Source of the DNA: an uncultured Marinobacter sp.
GTDB lineage: Bacteria; Pseudomonadota; Gammaproteobacteria; Pseudomonadales; Oleiphilaceae
Direction: 5' to 3'
Length of the DNA stretch: 64,000 nucleotides
Assembly (NCBI RefSeq): GCF_947488835.1
Contig: NZ_CANLBK010000001.1
Coordinates: forward strand, 1,302,001-1,366,000
Shown here: piece after piece, positions 53,470-62,774 of the stretch
Position numbering within the stretch: position 1 is the stretch's first letter
Layout: the number at the start of each line of letters is the position of its first letter
The notes under the pieces: model-generated
Databases searched by the model: none
What the model was told of the DNA's origin: nothing
What the model saw: only the letters and a program-made list of their open reading frames with translations
Made by a program: the position numbers and the translations under genes

Positions 53470-55271
53470 CAGAACCACTCCGCTTTCATATTGAGGCAGG
53501 TGTCATCCATATTCCGCAACAACACCAAATCCTGAGCAACCGTCGGCAGCTCCCAGTGGAAGAAGTACTGAGCGGCCTGCAATTTGCCCTGGTAGAAATT
53601 GCGCTCGTCGTCAGTGTTGGCAGAAGCCAGCGCATTGGCCGCAGCGTTAGCTTGGCGCAGCCACATCCAGGCTACGATGATGTGACCAAACAGGTGCAAG
53701 TAACAGGAAGCATTGGCGAGGGTTTTGTCCACTTCGCCGCTCATCAGGGACTTGCCCAGGCTCTGAGTAACCTTGACGGCCTGCTGCAAGGTTTCGCTCA
53801 AGGACAATGCCCATTGCTGGCAGCGATCGGTGGTTGCGGCTTCCAAGTCGACCTGCATTTCCTGCATCAGCAGCTGCAAACCATGGCTTTGATCCTGCCA
53901 GATTTTACGACCCAACAAGTCCAGCCCTTGAATGCCGGTGGTGCCTTCGTGGATGGGGTTCAGGCGGTTGTCGCGCCAGCACTGTTCCACCGGGTACTCG
54001 CGGGTGTAACCGGCACCACCGTATACCTGAATCGCCAGATCATTCGCTTTCGGGCCATGTTCGGAGGGCCAGGTTTTAATAACTGGCGTAAGCAAGTCGA
54101 GCAGTTTGCCTGCTTCAATGCGTTTCTGTGCATCCGGATGGGTATGTTGATCGTCCATCAGGCGGGCACCGTACAAGCAAAGCGCCAAGCCACCTTCGCT
54201 GTAGGCTTTCTGAGCCAGTAGCATGCGGCGCACGTCCGCGTGATCAATAATTGGCACCTGCGGGCTTTCCGGGTTCTTTTCAGAAGCCTTACGGCCTTGC
54301 AGGCGGTCTTTGGCGTATTCCAGGCTGTGCATGTAACCGCGATAGCCAATCACCGCTGCACCAAAGCCCACACCTACCCTGGCTTCGTTCATCATCTGGA
54401 ACATGTATTTCAGGCCCTGGTGAGGTTCACCCACCAAATAGCCATGGCAAGGCGCATCGTCACCAAAGCTTAGCGCTGTGGAGGTGGTGCCGCGGTACCC
54501 GAGTTTGTGAATCAGGCCAGCCAGGCTCACGCCGTTGCGATCTGTGGGGCTGCCCTCACCATCTACCCGGAACTTGGGAACGATGAAGAGGGAAATGCCT
54601 TTTACACCGGCCGGCGCGCCTTTGATTTTAGCGAGCACCATGTGAACGATGTTCTCAGTGATGCTTTGCTCACCACCAGAGATATAGATTTTCGCGCCTT
54701 TGATCAGGTAATGGCCATCATCGGTTGGCGTGGCAGTGGTGCGAATATCCGCCAGCGAGGAGCCGGCATGAGGCTCAGTGAGCGCCATGGTGCCGCTGTA
54801 GCGACCGCTGAGCATATTCGGCAGGAAGCTGGCTTTCTGGGATTCGTTGCCAAACACACGGATAAGGTTTGCGGCAGCTGTGGTCAGGAATGGATAGCCT
54901 GCGGTTCCCGGGTTAGCGGCGGTGAAGAAGCCGTTACAGGCGGCCATAACGGTTTCAGGGAGCTGCATGCCGCCCAGCTCGTAATCATAACGCCCTGCAA
55001 TAAAGCCGGCCTCGGCGTAGGCATCGAAGGCCTCTTTCACTTCAGGCAGCATTTCCACCTGGCCATTGACGAATTTTGGCTCGTCTTTGTCAGCCGCACT
55101 GTTGTGATTGGCGAACTTCTCTCGGGCCATTTTATCGGCGGTTTCAATGACCGCATCAAAGGTATCGCGGTTGTGTTCATTGAAGCGGTCGCGGCTGAGT
55201 AGGCTTTCGGTATCAAGCACTTCGTAGAGCTGGAACGCCAGATCACGGCGTTCTATCAGAGTGTCGGTCAT
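53469..55271 (-). CDS. acyl-CoA dehydrogenase, long (about 600-residue) type
   Basis: 600 residues, matching the FadE-like class with an extra C-terminal domain. Motifs: YSGTMALTEPHAGSSLADI, then KGAKIYISGGEQ for FAD/substrate contact, IQVYGGAGYTREYPVEQCWRD, and NPIHEGTTGIQGLDL, where EGT carries the catalytic Glu. It begins fatty acyl-CoA beta-oxidation, consistent with alkB nearby and the coupled crotonase gene. It is divergent from the GlxA-type regulator across a 184-bp gap containing the palindrome TTATGACATAA. Confidence 0.92.
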   Translation of the reverse strand: MTDTLIERRDLAFQLYEVLDTESLLSRDRFNEHNRDTFDAVIETADKMAREKFANHNSAADKDEPKFVNGQVEMLPEVKEAFDAYAEAGFIAGRYDYELGGMQLPETVMAACNGFFTAANPGTAGYPFLTTAAANLIRVFGNESQKASFLPNMLSGRYSGTMALTEPHAGSSLADIRTTATPTDDGHYLIKGAKIYISGGEQSITENIVHMVLAKIKGAPAGVKGISLFIVPKFRVDGEGSPTDRNGVSLAGLIHKLGYRGTTSTALSFGDDAPCHGYLVGEPHQGLKYMFQMMNEARVGVGFGAAVIGYRGYMHSLEYAKDRLQGRKASEKNPESPQVPIIDHADVRRMLLAQKAYSEGGLALCLYGARLMDDQHTHPDAQKRIEAGKLLDLLTPVIKTWPSEHGPKANDLAIQVYGGAGYTREYPVEQCWRDNRLNPIHEGTTGIQGLDLLGRKIWQDQSHGLQLLMQEMQVDLEAATTDRCQQWALSLSETLQQAVKVTQSLGKSLMSGEVDKTLANASCYLHLFGHIIVAWMWLRQANAAANALASANTDDERNFYQGKLQAAQYFFHWELPTVAQDLVLLRNMDDTCLNMKAEWF

Positions 55272-55354
55272 TTATGCAGCTTCCTGATAATGGGCTGGAG
55301 CGTCTCTTTGTGGTGTACAGGCTCTCACAACCGGGTTTTTCTGGGAACCGGCAT

Positions 55355-55365
55355 TTATGACATAA
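55355..55365. promoter_or_regulatory. palindrome TTATGACATAA between divergent genes
   Basis: A 5-bp inverted repeat around one base, about 90 bp from each of the two divergent starts (acyl-CoA dehydrogenase and GlxA-type regulator). CATAAT within it could also be a -10 element. It is a candidate operator for the adjacent regulator. Confidence 0.35.
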
Positions 55366-55455
55366 TCATGGCCAATTCTGCCAAAGCACCGATGAGCGTT
55401 GGCTCCCGGGTGATGGTGGTACCGCCCTAACAGAGTTGCTCGACTTGGAGAACTT

Positions 55456-56454
55456 GTGCAAAAGGTTTCAATTATTGGATTTGATGGTGCTTTAGCCAGT
55501 GCGATCACAGGTGTGATTGATTTATTTCGATTGGCCGGTGTTACTTGGGCACGCATTCATGGCGAACAACCAGTACCACACTTCACTACCCGGCTGCTTA
55601 CGCGCAACGGCGATCACTGCAGATGCATTAACGGCATAACGCTGGTTTCAGACGGGAGCTGGGAGGAGCTGGATGCAGACAGTGCTGATCTGGTGATTGT
55701 GCCGACGATCGGCGCGCCTATAGATCAGGTGTTGGCGTCAAATCCGGATCTGATCACCTGGCTTAGCCAGTTCAGAACTCCGAACAAAAGCATCACCGGG
55801 CAAGTTCAGTTGGCCAGCAACTGTACTGGAGCTTTTCTACTGGCTGAGGCTGGCCTGCTGAATAATAGAGAGGCAACCACGCATTGGGGTTTCAGCGATC
55901 GATTTCGCCAGAGCTACCCGCAAGTAAAGCTTACTCCCGAAAAGCTCGTAACAGTAGATGGCCATATCGCCTGTGCCGGAGGCGGCATGGCTTGGTGGGA
56001 TTTGGGTGTGCATCTCATAGAGCGCCGAGCAGGCGCTCAGGTTGCCCGGGAACTGACGAAGGCCTTTGTGATTGATGCCGGGCGCAATAGCCAAGCACCT
56101 TATAGCGCACTTCAAACCAGGCGTTACCACTCAGACCCAGTCATTCTGGATTTGCAGAACTGGCTGGAGGAGCACTACGGGGAAACCATAAACCTGCAGT
56201 CTCTTGCCGCTTTCAGCGGCCTGACGACGCGCTCGCTGATGCGAAGATTCAAAGTGGCCACGGGTGAAACGCCCAAAAGCTATCTCCAATCCGTAAGAAT
56301 AGAGGCTGCCCGCAGCCATCTGGAAAACTCACGTTTGCCCGTAGAGGACGTTACCCGGCTGGTGGGATACGAAGATGTCAGCTCTTTCAGCCGCCTTTTT
56401 CGAAAACAAACAGGACTGGCGCCGGGTGCCTACCGGTCGCGATTCTGTAGATAA
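55456..56454 (+). CDS. GlxA-type transcriptional regulator (DJ-1/PfpI domain + AraC HTH)
   Basis: 332 residues, GTG start with GGAG eight bases upstream. Residues 1 to about 190 form a class-I glutamine-amidotransferase/DJ-1-like domain, with the elbow ASNCTGAFLLAEAGLL; the C-terminal 100 residues are two AraC-type HTH motifs (LAAFSGLTTRSLMRRF and VTRLVGYEDVSSFSRLFRKQ). Such regulators respond to amino-acid-derived or other small metabolites. It probably controls the divergent acyl-CoA dehydrogenase/crotonase pair, judging by position only. Confidence 0.88.
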   Translation: MQKVSIIGFDGALASAITGVIDLFRLAGVTWARIHGEQPVPHFTTRLLTRNGDHCRCINGITLVSDGSWEELDADSADLVIVPTIGAPIDQVLASNPDLITWLSQFRTPNKSITGQVQLASNCTGAFLLAEAGLLNNREATTHWGFSDRFRQSYPQVKLTPEKLVTVDGHIACAGGGMAWWDLGVHLIERRAGAQVARELTKAFVIDAGRNSQAPYSALQTRRYHSDPVILDLQNWLEEHYGETINLQSLAAFSGLTTRSLMRRFKVATGETPKSYLQSVRIEAARSHLENSRLPVEDVTRLVGYEDVSSFSRLFRKQTGLAPGAYRSRFCR

Positions 56455-56555
56455 AGTGCTGGAATCCAAAGCAGAGACTGCCAAACAGGGCGCTGGCGGC
56501 ACCTCTCTGTTTCGCATCCAAATACCAAAATACAATTGATCGATCACAAGTCGAC

Positions 56556-56583
56556 TTGACCTGCGAGCCCGGGCACGTATTAT
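56556..56583 (+). promoter_or_regulatory. sigma-70 promoter of the mrp leader
   Basis: TTGACC (-35, 56556-56561) and TATTAT (-10, 56578-56583) are separated by 16 bp. Expected start about 56590, giving a leader of about 260 nt before mrpA. The stretch 56455-56555 upstream shows nothing else. Confidence 0.7.
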
Positions 56584-56613
56584 CATTGGCCAGGTTTTAC
56601 TAACGGAGCAACC

Positions 56614-56727
56614 ATGACCGCAAGGTCCGTCGGCTGCAAGCAGATCAAACGCCCCCCTCTTACCGCCGACATCGCGCGGCATCGCGGGCGCTTACCTTAC
56701 TTCCCTGATCCACCAGCCTTTCGCTGA
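56614..56727 (+). CDS. 37-codon proline-rich upstream ORF in the mrp leader, candidate leader peptide
   Basis: ATG at 56614 has GGAG seven bases upstream; the frame runs 37 sense codons to TGA at 56725. The peptide starts MTARSVGCKQIK, has a Pro-Pro at codons 14-15, many Arg, and ends YFPDPPAFR. Pro-Pro and Asp-Pro-Pro are known ribosome-slowing sequences, and the tail recalls the proline-rich mgtL leader of enterobacteria. It lies about 24 nt into the predicted transcript and ends 124 bp before mrpA. Translation through it could therefore set the fold of the downstream leader and control the antiporter. The alternative is an unrelated microprotein or chance ORF, or a structured cation-sensing RNA in the same segment. 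Confidence 0.5.
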   Translation: MTARSVGCKQIKRPPLTADIARHRGRLPYFPDPPAFR

Positions 56728-56851
56728 TCCATCTCCCGTCGCCCAACCACATCGCCTCCATGCGACCTGTGCACGGTGGCCAATGGGGAACTAGACTCAA
56801 GCACATAAACCATTTTCATTCATAAAAAAGAAAACCGCTAACGAGGCTGCG

Positions 56852-59653
56852 ATGTCGCTACCGCTGGTTGTACTACTGCCGTTTCTGGGGGCCATAGCAG
56901 CCCCCTTGTTTGCCCAGGGCGGGCGAACGGCTATCGCAATAGCATCATCTGTCCCTGCTCTGATTGCTCTGGCGGCGCTATTTCCCCACTGGTCGGTTCT
57001 TTCCGCGGGCGGCACGGTGCTTCACACTTATGAGTGGCTGCCAACACTAGGGCTGTCCTTCAGTTTTCGCCTTGATGGTCTAGCGCTTCTATTCGCACTG
57101 CTGATACTGGTTATCGGCCTGCTGGTCATCATCTACTCCCACTATTACCTGAGCGCCAAGGAGAATGTAGCCAAGTTCTACTCCCTGCTGCTCTGCTTCA
57201 AAGGCTCAATGCTGGGCATTGTGCTCTCTGGCAACCTGCTTCTGATGCTCATTTTCTGGGAACTCACCAGCCTGACCTCCTTCTTGCTGATCAGTTTCTG
57301 GACCCATAAACAGGATGCTCGTCGTGGTGCACGGATGGCACTGACGATAACCGGTGGCGGCGGTCTCGCCCTGTTAGCCGGCATTCTGCTTATCGGTAAT
57401 ATTGTCGGCAGTTTTGAATTGGACGATGTGCTTGCGGCGGGCGATCAGATCAAAGCCCACGCTATGTACCCCGTAGCACTGACTCTGGTTTTGCTTGGTG
57501 CTTTTACCAAATCAGCCCAGTTCCCGTTTCATTTCTGGCTGCCCCATGCCATGCAGGCGCCTACCCCCATCTCGGCTTACCTGCACTCTGCCACCATGGT
57601 AAAAGCAGGCATCTTCTTGATGGCGCGTTTGTATCCGGCCTTGGCGGGGACCGAGCAATGGTTCTATATGGTCAGTTTCACCGGCATGGCCACACTTCTG
57701 CTTGGCGCTTATATCGCCATGTTCAAACACGATTTGAAAGGGCTGCTTGCCTATTCAACCGTAAGCCATCTGGGCCTTATCACTCTGCTACTGGGCATGG
57801 GCACCCAGCTGGCCGCTGTTGCTGCAATATTCCACGTAATCAACCATGCCACCTTCAAAGCATCACTGTTCATGGCCGCCGGCATCATTGATCACGAAAC
57901 AGGCACGCGCGATATGCGCCGAATCAACGGGCTTTGGCGCTACATGCCCCATACAGCCACTCTGGCCATGGTGGCAGCTTCATCCATGGCAGGCGTTCCA
58001 TTGCTGAACGGCTTCCTCAGTAAGGAAATGTTCTTTGCCGAGTCGCTGCAACTCAACCTTCCCGGCCTCTGGGCCTGGTTGCCCCCGATTGTTGCAACCC
58101 TGGCAGGCATTTTTGCGGTTGCCTACTCGGCTCGCTTCGTTCACGACGTATTTTTCAACGGCAAGCCGGTTGATCTTCCAAAATTCCCGCCCCATGAACC
58201 TCCCCGCTACATGAAATTCCCGGTGGAGATTCTTGTGTTCGCCTGCATCATGGTTGGCGTGTTCCCGACCATCGCCGTAGGGCCACTGCTCTACTCTGCA
58301 GCGTCTGCAACTCTTGGCGGCGACGTACCGGATTACCAGCTGGCGATCCTTCATGGCTTTAACCTGCCGCTATTGATGAGCTTTCTCGCCTTTTTCGGTG
58401 GCCTGCTGATGTACACGCAGCGTCAGCGCTTTTTCGACTTCCACGCGCAACTCCGGGAAGTGGATGGCAAGGCGGTATTCGAGTATGCCGTTTCAAAAAT
58501 CGAAGACATGGCCCACACCTTTACCGGATGGCTCGAAAACGGCTCCTTGCAACGCTACGCCATGCTTCTGGTGGTAAGCGTCATTGCAGTAGCAATAATG
58601 CCGCTTGTGGAGAGCGGTTTTTATATTGGTGAGAATGGACTAAGCCCAGTTGACTGGCCTACGGGCATTGCGGCGGGCGTGCTGATTGTCTCCGCTCTGG
58701 CAACCGCCCTCTGGCATCGAGAGCGCTTTTATGCGCTGGTACTTCTGAGCGTTGTAGGCCTGATAGTGGCGTTAGCGTTCGCCCGTTTCTCAGCACCAGA
58801 CCTGGCCATGACGCAACTCTCTGTGGAGGTTGTAACCATTGTTCTGCTGATGCTGGCACTCTACTACATGCCCTCCTGGACGCCGATGGAAAGCTCCAAA
58901 AGCCAGCGCATCCGCGATATCCTGATTGCCCTGGCTGCCGGCACGGGCATGACACTGATTACTCTGGCCATGCTGACCCAGCCGTTCAGTTCTATTTCAG
59001 AATTCTTCCTGGAGAACAGCAAACCCGGTGGTGGTGGAACCAACGTCGTTAACGTAATCCTGGTGGACTTCCGAGGCTTCGATACCCTGGGCGAGATTAC
59101 GGTGCTGGCTATCGCTGCGCTCGGCATCTACGCCATGTTGAAAAACACAGCACTGACGCCTCCTCCGGGAGATGGACTGGGGCATTCCTGGACGCGGGAC
59201 CACTACCCGCTGATGCTGCGGCAAATTGCCCGGCCCATGCTACCGCTGGCACTGATGGTGTCTGCCTATATTTTCCTGCGTGGCCATAACCTGCCCGGGG
59301 GCGGTTTTATTGCCGGTCTGATTACTTCAGTGGCGTTGATTCTGCAGTATATTGCCAGCGGCATGGTGTGGACTGAGGATCGCATTCCATTCAGGTACCA
59401 CAACGTGATTGGCCTCGGTCTACTGTTTGCGACTATCGCCGGTGCTGGCAGTCTGGCCTTTGGCTATCCGTTCCTGACCAGCTCATTTGGCTATATCACC
59501 TGGCCCGTGGTGGGCAAATTCGAAGTAGCCTCCGCTCTGATATTTGATTTGGGCGTGTACCTGGCGGTGATTGGAGCAACCTTGCTGGCACTGGTCAGTA
59601 TCGGCCGGCTGTCGCCTCATTCGGCCATCAAAAGCAAAATGGAGGGCGCGTAA
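56852..59653 (+). CDS. mrpA: Mrp/Pha Na+(K+)/H+ antiporter, fused subunits A and B
   Basis: 933 residues. The first part (about 1-650) is a NuoL-like subunit with LIFWELTSLTSFLLISFW and the KSAQFPFHFWLPHAMQAPTPISAYLHSATMV helix pair typical of complex-I-type proton channels. The middle contains the MrpA C-terminal helices (ARFSAPDLAMTQLSVEVVTIVLL). The last 140 residues (MLPLALMVSAYIFLRGHNLPGGGFIAGL) are MrpB, so A and B are one polypeptide, as in group-2 PhaAB systems. It drives monovalent cation efflux using the proton gradient, important in salt. The stop overlaps the next ATG (TAATG). Confidence 0.93.
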   Translation: MSLPLVVLLPFLGAIAAPLFAQGGRTAIAIASSVPALIALAALFPHWSVLSAGGTVLHTYEWLPTLGLSFSFRLDGLALLFALLILVIGLLVIIYSHYYLSAKENVAKFYSLLLCFKGSMLGIVLSGNLLLMLIFWELTSLTSFLLISFWTHKQDARRGARMALTITGGGGLALLAGILLIGNIVGSFELDDVLAAGDQIKAHAMYPVALTLVLLGAFTKSAQFPFHFWLPHAMQAPTPISAYLHSATMVKAGIFLMARLYPALAGTEQWFYMVSFTGMATLLLGAYIAMFKHDLKGLLAYSTVSHLGLITLLLGMGTQLAAVAAIFHVINHATFKASLFMAAGIIDHETGTRDMRRINGLWRYMPHTATLAMVAASSMAGVPLLNGFLSKEMFFAESLQLNLPGLWAWLPPIVATLAGIFAVAYSARFVHDVFFNGKPVDLPKFPPHEPPRYMKFPVEILVFACIMVGVFPTIAVGPLLYSAASATLGGDVPDYQLAILHGFNLPLLMSFLAFFGGLLMYTQRQRFFDFHAQLREVDGKAVFEYAVSKIEDMAHTFTGWLENGSLQRYAMLLVVSVIAVAIMPLVESGFYIGENGLSPVDWPTGIAAGVLIVSALATALWHRERFYALVLLSVVGLIVALAFARFSAPDLAMTQLSVEVVTIVLLMLALYYMPSWTPMESSKSQRIRDILIALAAGTGMTLITLAMLTQPFSSISEFFLENSKPGGGGTNVVNVILVDFRGFDTLGEITVLAIAALGIYAMLKNTALTPPPGDGLGHSWTRDHYPLMLRQIARPMLPLALMVSAYIFLRGHNLPGGGFIAGLITSVALILQYIASGMVWTEDRIPFRYHNVIGLGLLFATIAGAGSLAFGYPFLTSSFGYITWPVVGKFEVASALIFDLGVYLAVIGATLLALVSIGRLSPHSAIKSKMEGA

Positions 59654-60021
59654 TGGAACTGCTATTTGCACTGGTCATAGGTGCCCTAACGACATCAGGT
59701 GTTTATCTGCTGCTACGTGCACGCACCTTCCCCGTAATTATGGGGCTGACACTGCTCTCCTATGGCGTAAACCTGTTCCTTTTCGCCTCCGGGCGACTCG
59801 CCACAGGTCAGCAGCCCGTCATCGGAACCGCCGAGAGCTATTCCGACCCCTTGCCCCAGGCATTGGTGCTCACCGCCATTGTTATTGGTTTTGCCATGAC
59901 GGCATTTCTGGTTGTTCTATCACTGCGCAATCTGGCAGACAACGAAAACGATCATGTGGATGGTCGGCGTGAATCTGCCACGCCACCATCAAAACTTGAG
60001 CAAGAGGTAAGCGATAAATGA
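59653..60021 (+). CDS. mrpC: Mrp antiporter subunit C (NuoK-like)
   Basis: 122 residues with three helices in the NuoK pattern (LLFALVIGALTTSGVYLLL, IMGLTLLSYGVNLFLFAS, PLPQALVLTAIVIGFAMTAF). DPLPQALVLTAIVIG is the MrpC signature. It overlaps mrpA by one base and mrpD by four (ATGA), so the genes are translated together. It is a structural part of the proton pathway. Confidence 0.93.
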   Translation: MELLFALVIGALTTSGVYLLLRARTFPVIMGLTLLSYGVNLFLFASGRLATGQQPVIGTAESYSDPLPQALVLTAIVIGFAMTAFLVVLSLRNLADNENDHVDGRRESATPPSKLEQEVSDK

Positions 60022-61556
60022 CTCATTGGCTTATCGCCCCGATTCTTATTCCCCTGCTCGGCGGTATTCTGCAGGTGTTTATGGGCTACGCCCCAATCAG
60101 CCTGCGCCGCACTCTGGCAATTGCCACTACTGTTCTGATGCTGGTGTCCGCGATTGTTTTGTTAGCGTTTGCCAGCGATGGCAGTTACCGCGTTTACGCG
60201 TTCGGCAACTGGCAGCCTCCCTTCGGCATCGTTCTGGTGCTCGACAGGCTATCGGCCCTGATGCTGGTGCTAACCTCGGTTCTCGGCCTGTTCTGCCATA
60301 TTTATGCAAGTGGCGGTGCCGATGAAGGCAACCGCCAGTTCCATACCTTGTTTTTATTCCAGTTGATGGGCCTTAACATTGCGTTTCTCACCGGCGACCT
60401 GTTCAACCTGTTTGTTGCCTTTGAAGTTCTGCTTATTGCCTCTTACGGCTTGCTTATGCACGGCGGCGGCACCTCCCGCACCGTAGCCGGGCTACACTAT
60501 GTTGTTCTGAATCTGGCAGGCTCTGCCTTGTTCCTGATCAGCGTGGGCATGATCTACAGCGTTACCGGCACCCTGAACATGGCGGACCTGGCTGTAAAAA
60601 TCCCACAGGTGACTGGCAACAGCCTGAACCTCGTTAAGGCTGGGGGCATGATGCTACTGGTGGTTTTTGGCCTGAAAGCAGCCATCCTTCCACTGTGTTT
60701 CTGGCTACCCAAAGCCTACGCCAGAGCAACAGCGCCAGTTGCGGCCCTGTTTGCGGTCATGACCAAGGTGGGCATTTATGCCATTGTGAGAATATACCCG
60801 CTGATGTTCGGAGAAGACGCTGGCGAACTCGCCAACCTGGGTATGGACTGGCTCTTCCCTCTGGCACTAGTCACACTGAGCATGGGCGTCATTGGTGCTT
60901 TGGGCGCTGACAATTTGAAAACACTGGTGGCCTGGCAGGTTATTATTTCGGTAGGCACCCTGCTTGCACCGATCGCGCTGGGCTCTGAAGCTGGGTTGTC
61001 TGCCGCTTTGTTTTATCTGGTCAGCACCACCTGGACAGTTGCCGCGCTATTTCTGGTGTCCGAACTGGTTGCAAGCCAAAGGGGAGCGGCAGGTGACAGC
61101 ATCGTTACCGCACCCAAAATGCACCACAGAACCTTCCTGAGCGTGCTGTTTCTTATTGGCGCTGTGGCCGCGGCGGGTCTCCCACCTTTGAGTGGATTTT
61201 TCGGGAAACTGCTGATTCTCCAGTCTGTTGAGCCTGGCGTTGAGATGGCCTGGCTCTGGGGTGTTCTGCTGGTAGGCAGTTTCCTCACGCTCATCGCATA
61301 CAGCCGAGCTGGCAGCATCGTTTTCTGGTGGAACGTAGATGGTCATCTGGAAACCCCGGAGCCCATGAACAATAGAGTTGCCGTATCTACCGGCATCCTG
61401 ACCTGTCTAACCATGCTCATCGTGGTATTGGCGGGTCCGCTCAGTGACTACACCCGCGCGACTGCAGAACAGCTGCACGACAACCAGGGTTATATCAACA
61501 TTCTACAAACGCCTGTGCACGTACCTCAGAACCCGCTGGTGGGGGAGATAAACTGA
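60018..61556 (+). CDS. mrpD: Mrp antiporter subunit D (NuoN/M-like)
   Basis: 512 residues and about 14 helices. NuoM/N-type channel features: FNLFVAFEVLLIASYGLLMHG and ILPLCFWLPKAYARATAPVAALFAVMTKVGIYA, with Lys and Glu at expected membrane positions, and GLPPLSGFFGKLLIL. It forms the second antiporter-like channel of the complex. It overlaps mrpC by four bases and mrpE by one (the stop shares its A with the next ATG). Confidence 0.93.
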   Translation: MTHWLIAPILIPLLGGILQVFMGYAPISLRRTLAIATTVLMLVSAIVLLAFASDGSYRVYAFGNWQPPFGIVLVLDRLSALMLVLTSVLGLFCHIYASGGADEGNRQFHTLFLFQLMGLNIAFLTGDLFNLFVAFEVLLIASYGLLMHGGGTSRTVAGLHYVVLNLAGSALFLISVGMIYSVTGTLNMADLAVKIPQVTGNSLNLVKAGGMMLLVVFGLKAAILPLCFWLPKAYARATAPVAALFAVMTKVGIYAIVRIYPLMFGEDAGELANLGMDWLFPLALVTLSMGVIGALGADNLKTLVAWQVIISVGTLLAPIALGSEAGLSAALFYLVSTTWTVAALFLVSELVASQRGAAGDSIVTAPKMHHRTFLSVLFLIGAVAAAGLPPLSGFFGKLLILQSVEPGVEMAWLWGVLLVGSFLTLIAYSRAGSIVFWWNVDGHLETPEPMNNRVAVSTGILTCLTMLIVVLAGPLSDYTRATAEQLHDNQGYINILQTPVHVPQNPLVGEIN

Positions 61557-62044
61557 TGTTTGATCGCCTGAGCTTTCCTCAACCCTGGCTGAGCCTGATT
61601 CTGTTTGCCACGTGGCAGATACTCAGCGATGGCGTATCCGGTGGCAGTGTTGTGCTCGGCCTTATTCTGGCTTGGGTGATTCCGCAGATAACTCACGGGT
61701 TCTGGCCGGAGCGCCCGGCCTTTGTGAAAACCTGGCGCATGCCGGTTTATATACTGCGAGTCTTAAAGGACATTATAGTGGCGAGCTTTTCGGTGGCCTG
61801 GCTGATCCTGAGCCCCCGCACACCACGACCGGCTTTTATCAGCTACCCACTTACACTTGATCACCCGCTGGCCATCTCCATTCTCGCCAGTACTATTTCG
61901 CTCACGCCTGGAACCGTCAGCGCAGACGTGAGTGATGATAACCAAACTCTGCTGATCCATGCGCTGGACGCAGGTAGCGATCAGGAAGTTATCGACGCCA
62001 TTTACAACAGCTACGAAAAGCCGCTGATGGAGATGTTCAAATGA
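61556..62044 (+). CDS. mrpE: Mrp antiporter subunit E
   Basis: 162 residues. An N-terminal pair of helices (LILFATWQILSDGVSGGSVVLGLILAW) is followed by an interface helix and a cytoplasmic C-terminal domain with ASTISLTPGTVSADVSDDNQTLLIHAL, the hallmark of MrpE. It is needed for stable assembly. It overlaps mrpD by one base and mrpF by four. Confidence 0.92.
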   Translation: MFDRLSFPQPWLSLILFATWQILSDGVSGGSVVLGLILAWVIPQITHGFWPERPAFVKTWRMPVYILRVLKDIIVASFSVAWLILSPRTPRPAFISYPLTLDHPLAISILASTISLTPGTVSADVSDDNQTLLIHALDAGSDQEVIDAIYNSYEKPLMEMFK

Positions 62045-62310
62045 TCACCACCGCCTTGTATCTGACCATCGCCATGGTGACTCTGGCCGCGTTGTTGAAC
62101 GTATACCGTTTGATTGCAGGGCCCGATGAGCCCGACCGTGTTCTGGCGATTGATACGCTCTATATCAACGCCATTGCCTTGATCATCCTGCTGGGCATCA
62201 CTCTGGGCACGCGAATGTACCTTGAGTCTGCTCTGCTGATTGCGGTTATGGGCTTTGTGAGCACCGTAGCCATGGCGAAATACTTGAAGCGCGGCAGCGT
62301 CATTGAGTAA
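62041..62310 (+). CDS. mrpF: Mrp antiporter subunit F
   Basis: 89 residues, three helices, with the conserved RLIAGPDEPDRVLAIDTLYINAIAL. The Asp-rich central helix is thought to contribute to cation passage. ATGA overlap with mrpE; mrpG starts 15 bp downstream. Confidence 0.92.
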   Translation: MITTALYLTIAMVTLAALLNVYRLIAGPDEPDRVLAIDTLYINAIALIILLGITLGTRMYLESALLIAVMGFVSTVAMAKYLKRGSVIE

Positions 62311-62325
62311 CAACCGGAGATATTT

Positions 62326-62658
62326 ATGAGCCCATTTGCAGAATATGCTATCTCGGCCCTGCTGCTTTTCGGGGGTGCTTTTACTTTGATCGGTGCAATC
62401 GGCCTGGCAAGGCTGCCGGACTTTTACACACGGCTGCACGGGCCAACCAAAGCAACCACCGTTGGCGTGGGCGCCATCATGCTCAGCTCGGTTATCTATT
62501 TCAGTGCCATGGGTGAAGACATCGGCATTTCCGAAATTCTGATCACGGTGTTTTTGCTGATGACTGCCCCGGTGAGCGCCAACATGCTGGCGAAAGCAGC
62601 GATGCACATAGGTGTAAAAACAGTGGAAGGCACAGACGGCAAGCCCTGGGAGCAATAG
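62326..62658 (+). CDS. mrpG: Mrp antiporter subunit G
   Basis: 110 residues, three helices, with the typical IGLARLPDFYTRLHGPTKATTVGVGAIML and TAPVSANMLAKAA segments. Last gene of the antiporter operon; with the A-B fusion the complex is encoded by six genes. No clear terminator is seen before the following synthetase gene (116-bp gap). Confidence 0.92.
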   Translation: MSPFAEYAISALLLFGGAFTLIGAIGLARLPDFYTRLHGPTKATTVGVGAIMLSSVIYFSAMGEDIGISEILITVFLLMTAPVSANMLAKAAMHIGVKTVEGTDGKPWEQ

Positions 62659-62774
62659 CTATTGCCGGTCGCCTGCGGCTAAAAAACCTTGCAAGCTTCC
62701 GATCCTGAAAAATTTATGTCAGATTGACCCAACTTCTCAGACAACACTAAAAACAGGGAATAAGGATTCGACAC

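Noticed and set aside
53556..55202. Long plus-strand open frames (221 and 231 codons)
   Set aside because: Shadow frames of the acyl-CoA dehydrogenase gene; no ribosome sites or domains.
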